Assembly (NCBI GenBank): GCA_046259385.1
Contig: JBJYWI010000243.1
Span: 1 to 5,210, forward strand
Direction of reading: 5' to 3'
From: CAVWDI01 sp046259385
Lineage (GTDB): Bacteria > Chloroflexota > Anaerolineae > Anaerolineales > UBA4823
DNA: 5,210 nt
The translations under genes were made by a program, and so were the position numbers. Positions 1-5,210 of this stretch are shown one piece after another; within the stretch, counting starts at the first letter, position 1; each line of letters opens with the position of its first letter. The notes under the pieces are model-generated. The model had not been told where the DNA came from, made no database searches, and saw only the letters and a program-made list of their open reading frames with translations.

Positions 1-130
1 ACGGTCCCATAATCGAAACGATTTCTCCACGTTCGATATTTATTGAAAGCCCGCGCAAAGCATGGACCTCAATTTCTCCCATACGGTAAACCTTGGTCAA
101 TTCTCTGGCTTCGATTACACTGTCCTGCAT
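1..130 (-). CDS. ABC transporter ATP-binding protein, MacB/LolD type (N-terminal part only)
   Basis: Only the first 43 codons are in the window; the gene continues past the left edge. The visible protein starts MQDSVIEARELTKVY, then has MGEIEVHALRG and ends GEIVSIMGP. This is the standard beginning of an ATPase of the LolD/MacB/FtsE-like group. Tyr15 is at the place of the A-loop aromatic that stacks on the adenine of ATP, and the final GP is the start of the Walker A loop, which lies outside. The family powers export or extraction of substrates through a separate or fused permease. The ATG at 130 is the only sensible start: a stop codon lies in frame 9 bases upstream, and GAGG sits 7 bases before the ATG. 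It follows the adaptor gene on the same strand after 67 bases, the usual adaptor-ATPase-permease order. The substrate cannot be told. The permease, the Walker B and the signature motifs are not visible. Confidence 0.9.
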   Translation of the reverse strand, partial: MQDSVIEARELTKVYRMGEIEVHALRGLSINIERGEIVSIMGP

Positions 131-132
131 AA

Positions 133-149
133 AAACGCCTCAGGCATTT
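133..149 (-). promoter_or_regulatory. Hairpin covering the ribosome binding site of the ABC ATPase gene
   Basis: In the minus-strand transcript, AAAUGCC and GGCGUUU can pair over seven base pairs (one of them U-G) around a three-base UGA loop. The Shine-Dalgarno core GAGG is split between loop and stem, and the hairpin ends two bases before the ATG. Such a structure would be expected to lower or gate translation of the ATPase relative to the adaptor. A short stem followed by U residues also resembles a weak intrinsic terminator. The pairing is read directly from the sequence; the function is inferred. Confidence 0.4.
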
Positions 150-197
150 GATGATTGGTTGATGAGGAAGATGTTCGGTTTAAATGAAAAGGAGTTT

Positions 198-1559
198 TCA
201 GCGTACGAACGGAGGCGGTCCATTCTGATCAAACTCTAGTGGGGGATTCAATACGATGATGTCCCCAGTCTCCAGTTCCCCGTCAATAACCTCGCTCATT
301 GTTTCAGAGGAGGAACCAAGCGTGATGGGTACAGGTACAAGCTCTCCATTTACGAGGATATATACAATCCGTCTGCCGTCTTTAAACCGTACCGCCCGGT
401 TAGGCACAAGCAAAACGTCTTCGATACGCTCTGCGATGATATTAACTGCGGCAGTCATCCCTGGTTTGATGTTCTCGTCAGCGTCGGTTACTTCGACGGT
501 TACAACAAATTCAACCACGCCCTGGTTGGAATTACCGACGGGAGCGACCTCGATTACTTTCCCGCTATATTCCTTATCCAGAATCGCATCAAAACTGAGT
601 AAAGCCTCCTGACCGGGATGGATGCGGTTAACATCAACCTCCGACACCTGGACATCCAGAACTAGGCGGGCAAAATCATCCAGCCTGAATGCTTCAAGGT
701 TTGCGCTGACCTGGTCGCCAACTTTTGGGTTCGCTTCAGTGATCGTCCCTTCAAAAGGGGCTTCGATCCATGCCTGTCTTATGGTCGCTTCAGCCGCTGA
801 TATGCGCGCTTCCTGCGCGGCGATGTCTTCTGGATCAGGTCCATCCTTCCATTTCTCAAAATCTTCCCTGGCTTTTATGAGATTATCTTTGGCAGCCTGA
901 AGTTCATATTCATATTCCAGGCGCTTGACTGCAGAATCGTAATCGCTCTGCGCCTGTTCCAGCTCATCTTTCAGGTCCTGGCGGGTCTGATTGCTGGAAG
1001 AGAGATGTTTATATGGTTCAAAAGCCTGGCGCGCCTGGTTTAACTGCTCTTCCATGACCGAAAGCGCTTCCACCGCGTCCAAGTTTGCCTGGTTTGATGG
1101 TACGGTGTAATTATCAAAAGTGTACTGGGCATCCCGAACGGATTTTGTATAAGTGGAAATCGACTTGATTGCTTCCGTCTTGGCTGTCCGGGCGTTCGTG
1201 TATAGGTCTTCGAGTGATTTTTGGGCTGTTGCAAGGTCGGCTTGAGCCAGAATAACGTTTTGCGGAAGTGAGGTCTGCTCCAGAACCGCCAGAATATCAC
1301 CCTGTGCAACCCTATCCCCAACCGAGGCGTTTACTTCTTTCACCGTACCGGATGTTTTCCATTGAAGATCGGCGGTCTGGTTGGAACGGACGACTCCGGT
1401 TGCCCCTACAGTTGCAGTGAGATTGCCTATCTCGACTTCTGTCGTTTGAAGGTCGCTGAGCGCTTCGGTTGCCGTTCTTTTTGCATACTCCTGGTAACCG
1501 AAATAACCCAACGCTGCAATTATTGCCATAATTATGAGGATAATAATCAGTTTTTTCAT
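198..1559 (-). CDS. Membrane-anchored efflux adaptor, HlyD/MacA family (membrane fusion protein)
   Basis: This 453-residue protein is a periplasmic or extracytoplasmic adaptor that links an inner-membrane ABC exporter to the outside. Residues 3-21 form one hydrophobic helix after MKK. No lipobox cysteine is seen, so it is probably an uncleaved N-terminal anchor. The first lipoyl half is at about 69-94 (SGTVKEVNASVGDRVAQGD), followed by a long, charged, Gln/Ala-rich helical hairpin at about 100-262. The second lipoyl half starts at APFEGTI (267-273) and includes KVGDQV. A beta-barrel spans about 297-376 and ends in the typical IKPGMTAAVNI (364-374). The membrane-proximal part covers about 381-436, starting at VLLVPNRAV. 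The tail is proline-rich. The ATG at 1559 is chosen because it gives the basic-plus-hydrophobic N-terminus and no other ATG lies before an upstream stop. The ribosome site is weak (AAGG, 11 bases away). It is cotranscribed with the ATPase gene downstream, which favours an ABC (MacA-like) over an RND partner. The substrate is unknown. Confidence 0.93.
   Translation of the reverse strand: MKKLIIILIIMAIIAALGYFGYQEYAKRTATEALSDLQTTEVEIGNLTATVGATGVVRSNQTADLQWKTSGTVKEVNASVGDRVAQGDILAVLEQTSLPQNVILAQADLATAQKSLEDLYTNARTAKTEAIKSISTYTKSVRDAQYTFDNYTVPSNQANLDAVEALSVMEEQLNQARQAFEPYKHLSSSNQTRQDLKDELEQAQSDYDSAVKRLEYEYELQAAKDNLIKAREDFEKWKDGPDPEDIAAQEARISAAEATIRQAWIEAPFEGTITEANPKVGDQVSANLEAFRLDDFARLVLDVQVSEVDVNRIHPGQEALLSFDAILDKEYSGKVIEVAPVGNSNQGVVEFVVTVEVTDADENIKPGMTAAVNIIAERIEDVLLVPNRAVRFKDGRRIVYILVNGELVPVPITLGSSSETMSEVIDGELETGDIIVLNPPLEFDQNGPPPFVR
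903..917 (-). repeat. Short hexamer tandem repeat inside the adaptor hairpin
   Basis: On the minus strand GAATAT occurs twice followed by GAA, encoding Glu-Tyr-Glu-Tyr-Glu at residues 215-219 of the adaptor. It is two and a half copies long, in frame, in the coiled-coil region, and would change length by two residues per copy. It is probably just local low complexity. Confidence 0.5.
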
Positions 1560-1672
1560 CGAAATTGATGCCTTGGTGGGGGGTCTCTATCTGCTGGCGT
1601 GTTGTTTTATTTGTATGGAACTCTTATTTTATCTTTAAATAGTTGCTGGAACCATTAGATTATCTGTACTAC

Positions 1673-1681
1673 CTTATACCA
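1673..1681 (-). promoter_or_regulatory. Possible extended -10 promoter of the adaptor-ATPase operon
   Basis: Read on the minus strand the sequence is TGGTATAAG: a TGn extension directly followed by TATAAG, which differs from TATAAT in one base. No good -35 box is seen at 16-18 bases, which extended -10 promoters can tolerate. Transcription would start near 1666 and give a leader of roughly 107 bases. Other AT-rich boxes nearby, such as TATACT at 1709-1714 on the same strand, are alternatives, so this is a weak call. Confidence 0.3.
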
Positions 1682-1784
1682 CATGCCGGAAAAATATTTG
1701 TAATAAAAGTATAAAAACCACTGTGCCGGGCAGGGTCCCGAATTTTCCCAATTGTTTTTCCTGATCTGGAGACTTAAATAAAGC

Positions 1785-1811
1785 TTCAAAATAGACCTGG
1801 CGCGGTATAAT
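1785..1811 (+). promoter_or_regulatory. Candidate gyrA promoter
   Basis: The -10 hexamer TATAAT at 1806-1811 matches the housekeeping sigma consensus exactly. The best -35 candidate is TTCAAA at 1785-1790, four of six bases with a short 15-base spacer, so the upstream half is poor. Initiation would be near 1818, giving a leader of about 134 bases. In other bacteria gyrase genes are induced when DNA relaxes and their promoters are supercoiling-sensitive. The weak -35 and short spacer would fit such control, but the sequence alone does not prove it. Confidence 0.5.
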
Positions 1812-1815
1812 TAAA

Positions 1816-1917
1816 AGGTTGTCAATTGCCCGGGTTTACGCGCAAAGCCTTCTATTTTTTTACGGAAAATCAAGTGGAATTCAGGGAATTTTGGTCGTAC
1901 TAGCGGTGAGACAACCT
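1816..1917 (+). promoter_or_regulatory. Possible folded 5' leader of gyrA (nested inverted repeats)
   Basis: AGGTTGTC at 1816-1823 is the exact reverse complement of GACAACCT at 1910-1917. Immediately inside it, AATT (1824-1827) and CCC (1829-1831) can pair with GGGAATT at 1884-1890, leaving one bulged G. The two helices would enclose most of the leader and begin at the predicted transcription start. Within them, GGGTTT (1832-1837) and AAAGCC (1844-1849) can form an imperfect stem, followed five bases later by seven T residues at 1855-1861. This may be an RNA control element or chance pairing; I do not recognise a known riboswitch family. Confidence 0.3.
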
Positions 1918-1951
1918 GCATTTTTTCAGCGCAAATCATTTTGGAGATTTT

Positions 1952-4417
1952 ATGGAAATAGGCTCCGTCCGACAAGTAAATATTGATGATGAGATGCGAT
2001 CTGCGTATCTTGATTACGCGATGAGTGTGATCGCGGCGCGTGCGCTGCCGGATGCGCGTGATGGGTTAAAACCCGTTCACAGGCGCATTCTGTATGCGAT
2101 GCACGATATGGGAATTAGGTCGAGTACACCCTATCGAAAATCCGCCAGGATTGTTGGCGAGGTGCTGGGAAAGTACCACCCACATGGGGACACGGCGGTG
2201 TACGATGCTATGGTCCGGATGGCGCAGGATTTTTCGCTGAGATACCCGATGGTGGATGGGCAGGGAAATTTCGGTTCGATTGATGGGGATGCTCCTGCAG
2301 CCATGCGCTACACGGAGGCCCGCCTAGCTGCCCTGGCTGAGGAAATGCTGGCGGATATCGATAAGGACACGGTTGATTTTGTGGATAATTTTGACGGCTC
2401 GCTGCAGGAGCCGCAGGTGCTTCCTTCCCGTTTGCCAAACCTGCTCCTGAACGGAACATCAGGAATTGCGGTTGGTATGGCGACCAATATCCCACCTCAT
2501 AATCTGGGAGAACTGACCCAGGCGATCAAATATATGATCGATCACTATGATGATATAGAGGAAATTCCAATTGAAGAATTAATTAAAAGGGTCCCCGGTC
2601 CTGATTTTCCAACCGGTGGGGTGATTCTGGGCGGTGAAGGGATCGTCCAGGCATACAGTACAGGCAGGGGTAGGATTGTCGTGCGCGGTTTAGCCCATAT
2701 TGAAGAAATGGGTGGGAACCGCCACAGGATTGTGATCACCGAAATCCCGTTCCAGCTGGCAAAGACCAACCTGTTGGAGCGAATTGCAGACCTGGCGCGC
2801 AGCGGAAAATTAAGCGGGGTAGCAGATTTGCGCGATGAATCCGACCGGCGCGGGATGAGCATAATTGTTGAACTTAAACGCGGCGCGCAACCGAAGAAAG
2901 TGCTCAACCAGCTCTATAAATTCACTCCACTGCAATCAACCTTTGGTGTTCAATTGCTGGCTTTGATCGATAACCAGCCGCGCTTGCTTTCGCTCAAGCG
3001 CGCCCTGCAGGTATTTATTGAACACCGCCGTGATGTAATCATCCGCCGGTCCCAATTTGAGCTTGCCAAGGCGCGCGACAGGGCGCATGTATTGGAAGGA
3101 CTGCTGGTTGCGCTGCATAACCTGGACGAGGTAATCGATACAATCCGTAAATCGCCGGACGCAGATAAAGCCAAAGAAAGGCTGGTGGCGAGGTTTGAAC
3201 TGAGCGAACGGCAAGCTCAGGCGATTCTTGACATGCAGCTGCGCAGGCTGGCAGCGCTGGAGCGCCAGAAAATCGAAGACGAGCATAAAGCGACCCTTGA
3301 ACGGATAGCTTATCTGGAAGACCTGTTGGCTAGCCCAAGAAAGATTCTTAACGTGATTGTGGATGACCTGGACGAATTGGTAGAAAAGTTCGGGGATGAA
3401 CGCAGGACCCATATCGCCTATGAAGCCTCCGAGGAGTTGAGTGACGAAGACTTGGTCCCGGACGAGTCAATTCTGATCAGCATCACCCAGCGCGGGTATA
3501 TCAAGCGGGTCGCCGCGAAGACCTTCCGAACGCAAAGCCGGGGTGGGCGCGGGGTTACCGGCCACGCAACCAAAGACGAGGACGAGGTGGAAATGCTGCT
3601 GCCGGCTAGGACGCTAGACACGGTTCTGTTTTTTACCGACCGCGGCAAAGTATTCTCCGAGAGAGCATACCAGATTCCGGATGCGGATCGTACGGGAAGA
3701 GGGATTTCCATAGTGAATGTATTGGCGATCAACCCGGACGAAACAGTAACGGCTGCGATGGCAGTCCCAGAATTTGATGACGAGCATTATGTCATCATGG
3801 CTACCCGGATGGGAAAGATGAAACGGATGGCGTTATCCAGACTGGCCTCCGTCCGTTCAGCCGGCATCATCGCGATTAGCCTGGCGGAAGGCGATGAACT
3901 GGGCTGGGTTCGTATGACAGATGGAAAAGATGAAGTGATACTGGTTACCCGCGACGGGCAGGCGGTTCGTTTTAAGGAAAATCAAATCCGTTCAATGGGA
4001 AGGACAGCCGCGGGAGTCACCGGTATCAGGCTCGCAAAAGGCGATATTCTGACCAGCATGGAAGTCGTTGAACCGGGCGGGGATTTACTTGTGGTGACTG
4101 AGAAAGGTTTCGGGAAGAGAACTTCTTTGAGTGAATACCCGATCCGTGCCCGGGCTACTAAGGGTGTACACACAATTAATAAGCGAGCCATGTCTGCAAT
4201 CGGCAGGGTCGCAGCTGCGCGGGTAGTTCAGCAGGATGACGACCTCACGGTTATTTCAACCGGTGGAGTTATCCTGCGAACCAAGGTAAAGAACATCTCC
4301 AAGACCAGCAGGGCTACGAAAGGTGTGACGATAATGAACGTGCATGAAGGGGACAGCGTGGCTTCGATCGCCCGGATTGCCGCCGCTGATCTGCGAAGTG
4401 TTGGGGCTGTGGAATAA
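1952..4417 (+). CDS. gyrA: DNA gyrase subunit A
   Basis: GyrA cuts, passes and reseals double-stranded DNA. With GyrB, in an A2B2 complex, it introduces negative supercoils using ATP. The 821 residues make a complete protein, the same length class as Bacillus GyrA. The N-terminal domain has MSVIAARALPDARDGLKPVH (24-43), the helix carrying HPHGDTAVYD (76-85), and the catalytic Arg119-Tyr120 in AMRYTEARL. A coiled coil with QAQAILDMQLRRLAALE (421-437) leads to the C-gate. The GyrA box is QSRGGRG (528-534); its presence supports GyrA rather than ParC. Six repeated strands (near 505, 555, 611, 660, 710 and 763) form the DNA-wrapping pinwheel. Quinolone-pocket positions are Thr81 and Asp85 (E. coli Ser83 and Asp87), residues common in drug-sensitive enzymes. 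The ATG at 1952 follows GGAG by five bases and starts the family's usual N-terminus. No gyrB is adjacent. There is no acidic C-terminal tail as in E. coli. Confidence 0.97.
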   Translation: MEIGSVRQVNIDDEMRSAYLDYAMSVIAARALPDARDGLKPVHRRILYAMHDMGIRSSTPYRKSARIVGEVLGKYHPHGDTAVYDAMVRMAQDFSLRYPMVDGQGNFGSIDGDAPAAMRYTEARLAALAEEMLADIDKDTVDFVDNFDGSLQEPQVLPSRLPNLLLNGTSGIAVGMATNIPPHNLGELTQAIKYMIDHYDDIEEIPIEELIKRVPGPDFPTGGVILGGEGIVQAYSTGRGRIVVRGLAHIEEMGGNRHRIVITEIPFQLAKTNLLERIADLARSGKLSGVADLRDESDRRGMSIIVELKRGAQPKKVLNQLYKFTPLQSTFGVQLLALIDNQPRLLSLKRALQVFIEHRRDVIIRRSQFELAKARDRAHVLEGLLVALHNLDEVIDTIRKSPDADKAKERLVARFELSERQAQAILDMQLRRLAALERQKIEDEHKATLERIAYLEDLLASPRKILNVIVDDLDELVEKFGDERRTHIAYEASEELSDEDLVPDESILISITQRGYIKRVAAKTFRTQSRGGRGVTGHATKDEDEVEMLLPARTLDTVLFFTDRGKVFSERAYQIPDADRTGRGISIVNVLAINPDETVTAAMAVPEFDDEHYVIMATRMGKMKRMALSRLASVRSAGIIAISLAEGDELGWVRMTDGKDEVILVTRDGQAVRFKENQIRSMGRTAAGVTGIRLAKGDILTSMEVVEPGGDLLVVTEKGFGKRTSLSEYPIRARATKGVHTINKRAMSAIGRVAAARVVQQDDDLTVISTGGVILRTKVKNISKTSRATKGVTIMNVHEGDSVASIARIAAADLRSVGAVE

Positions 4418-4430
4418 CCTCTGAATATCC

Positions 4431-4446
4431 TGAACGCTCTCGTTTA
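4431..4446. terminator. Weak hairpin between the convergent gyrA and ligase stops
   Basis: TGAACG and CGTTTA can form six pairs (one G-T) around a CTCT loop in the 31 bases between the two stop codons. Only two pairs are G-C, and the T-rich stretch after it on the plus strand is interrupted (ATTCATTTTC). It is placed where a shared terminator would be expected, but it is too weak to call with confidence. Confidence 0.2.
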
Positions 4447-4448
4447 AT

Positions 4449-5210
4449 TCATTTTCTTCCGGGAGTGATCCGGTAGGCGCTTTCATTAAGTGCCTTGATT
4501 GAACCATCCTTCGTTCTGATTCGGAGCGATCCATCTGGTTCCAATCCCAGCACCTCCGCAGGAAAATTTTCATCACCACCGGATCCTGCCTCCCGGGTAA
4601 AAGCGATCAACTCGCCGAGGTAAGCAAGCTGATTTTCCCATTTCCTCAAAAAACGGTCTGTGAAAATTCTCTGCCGCCAGAAGATCAGGTTCTCCAGAAT
4701 TTTGCGGAGCAGCGCTGCCCGGTCGACTGGCTTGCCGACCAGGTTTTCAATGCAGTTTGCAGGGGTGTCCAAACCAACCCCAACCGGTACTGATCCCTTC
4801 CTGACGTTAACCCCTATTCCGATCACGGTTGCATTCAGGATTTCGCCCAACCACTGCGCCTCCGCCAGTATCCCGGCAATTTTATATCCGTTAACAAGGA
4901 CATCATTCGGCCATTTAATTTTCGCATTGAGGTTAAACTCCTCCCGGAGCGTTTCGGTAACCGCGAGCGCACCCAGCGCCGTCAACCTCGAGAGCTGATT
5001 GATCCCGGGCATGTCTGAATCCGGCGGTTGTGACACCGAAAATGGAGGGTTTAATATGATGCTGAATGCCAGCGCTTCCCCTTTTGGCGTGTACCATTTG
5101 CTCCCTCTGCGCCCGTACCCAGCAGTTTGTTCGTCCGCAGTGACAAGGGCGAGATCTGGCGCTCCCGTTTTCGCCCATGCGAGCGCCTCCCGGTTGGTGG
5201 AGCCTATTGT
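4449..5210 (-). CDS. birA: Biotin--[acetyl-CoA-carboxylase] ligase (start missing)
   Basis: This enzyme activates biotin with ATP to biotinyl-5'-AMP and attaches it to a lysine of biotin carrier proteins such as AccB. The window shows 253 residues up to the stop at 4449. The reading frame is open to the right edge, so the start lies outside. The visible protein begins TIGSTNREAL (biotin-site STN). It then has the ligand loop DEQTAGYGRRGSKW (26-39 of the visible part), the catalytic KWPNDVL (99-105), YKIAGILAE (109-117) and VIGIGVNV (129-136). It ends in the small C-terminal domain with DGSLRIRTKDG. Whether a DNA-binding helix-turn-helix precedes the catalytic part, as in the E. coli repressor form, cannot be seen. 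The GTG at 5036 is internal and not the start, because conserved ligase sequence continues upstream of it. The loop differs from the usual GRGRRGR at its second and seventh positions. The gene converges on gyrA with a 31-base gap. Confidence 0.95.
   Translation of the reverse strand, partial: TIGSTNREALAWAKTGAPDLALVTADEQTAGYGRRGSKWYTPKGEALAFSIILNPPFSVSQPPDSDMPGINQLSRLTALGALAVTETLREEFNLNAKIKWPNDVLVNGYKIAGILAEAQWLGEILNATVIGIGVNVRKGSVPVGVGLDTPANCIENLVGKPVDRAALLRKILENLIFWRQRIFTDRFLRKWENQLAYLGELIAFTREAGSGGDENFPAEVLGLEPDGSLRIRTKDGSIKALNESAYRITPGRK
4476..4494 (+). other. Stable hairpin in the 3' end of the ligase gene, just past gyrA
   Basis: GGCGCTT and AAGTGCC can pair over seven base pairs (one G-T) around a TCATT loop, 59 bases after the gyrA stop codon. 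It lies inside the ligase coding region (Lys-Ala-Leu-Asn-Glu-Ser-Ala). A gyrA transcript reading through would form it and it could protect or end that RNA. However, TTGATTG follows rather than a T run, so it does not qualify as an intrinsic terminator. Confidence 0.25.

Larger units (their letters stand above)
1560..1951. promoter_or_regulatory. Divergent control region between adaptor operon and gyrA
   Basis: These 392 bases lie between two start codons facing away from each other and contain no convincing gene. The middle (about 1610-1720) is AT-rich and holds candidate minus-strand promoter boxes. The right part carries an exact TATAAT and about 134 bases of gyrA leader. A run of six G residues at 1578-1583 would be a C run in the adaptor leader, just upstream of its weak ribosome binding site. 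I see no tRNA, no clear operator palindrome and no long repeats. Confidence 0.8.

Noticed and set aside
256..900. Plus-strand open frames at 256-612 and 622-900
   Set aside because: They are antisense to the well-supported adaptor gene; the Ser/Thr-rich translations look like mirror frames and carry no domain.
1727..1740. CGGG/CCCG hairpin followed by AATTTT in the intergenic region
   Set aside because: The stem is only four pairs, and no gene lies upstream that would need a terminator here.
1876..1890. Direct repeat GGAATT twice, nine bases apart, as an operator
   Set aside because: Six-base AT-rich repeats are common by chance, and part of the second copy is better explained by the leader pairing.
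1874..1903. Nine-codon GTG-started frame in the gyrA leader as a possible leader peptide
   Set aside because: Its ribosome site is only a weak GGA, it has no run of regulatory codons, and a frame this short is expected by chance.
2208..3412. Open frames on the minus strand inside gyrA (for example 2208-2495, 2545-2907 and 2936-3412)
   Set aside because: They lie entirely antisense to a strongly conserved gyrA, show no recognisable motifs, and have the composition expected of mirror frames.
4660..4998. Plus-strand open frame opposite the biotin ligase
   Set aside because: It covers the conserved catalytic part of the ligase on the other strand and has no recognisable features.
5034..5036. 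GTG at 5036 as the start of the biotin ligase
   Set aside because: Translation upstream in the same frame gives the conserved STN and GYGRRGSKW regions of the family, so the gene continues to the window edge.

Overview
The window looks like ordinary chromosomal DNA of a bacterium, most plausibly a member of the Chloroflexota (Anaerolineae-like). That placement is an inference from the style of the GyrA protein and of the export adaptor, not from a marker I could compare. Base composition is moderate and looks even across the genes. I see no mobile element, CRISPR array, tRNA or rRNA, and no sign of recent transfer.

Layout: positions 1-1559 carry two genes on the minus strand that form an export operon. 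A membrane-anchored adaptor of the HlyD/MacA type comes first (1559 to 198). After a 67-base gap comes the start of a MacB/LolD-type ABC ATPase, which runs off the left edge just before its Walker A motif. The permease would be expected next, outside the window. Positions 1560-1951 are a 392-base divergent control region. It holds an exact TATAAT box and a possibly folded leader for gyrA on the plus strand, and a possible extended -10 promoter for the adaptor operon on the minus strand.

Positions 1952-4417 encode a complete DNA gyrase subunit A (821 residues) on the plus strand, with catalytic tyrosine, quinolone-pocket residues, GyrA box and six C-terminal blades all visible. It converges on a biotin-protein ligase gene (minus strand, stop at 4449) with only 31 bases between the two stop codons. 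The ligase gene runs off the right edge without its start.

The genes are three separate functions: export across the envelope, supercoiling of DNA, and biotinylation of carboxylases. Nothing shows that they work together. I do not find a previously undescribed system here. The points most worth a second look are small: a hairpin that would cover the ribosome binding site of the ATPase gene, nested inverted repeats in the gyrA leader, and an unusual biotin-binding loop in the ligase.
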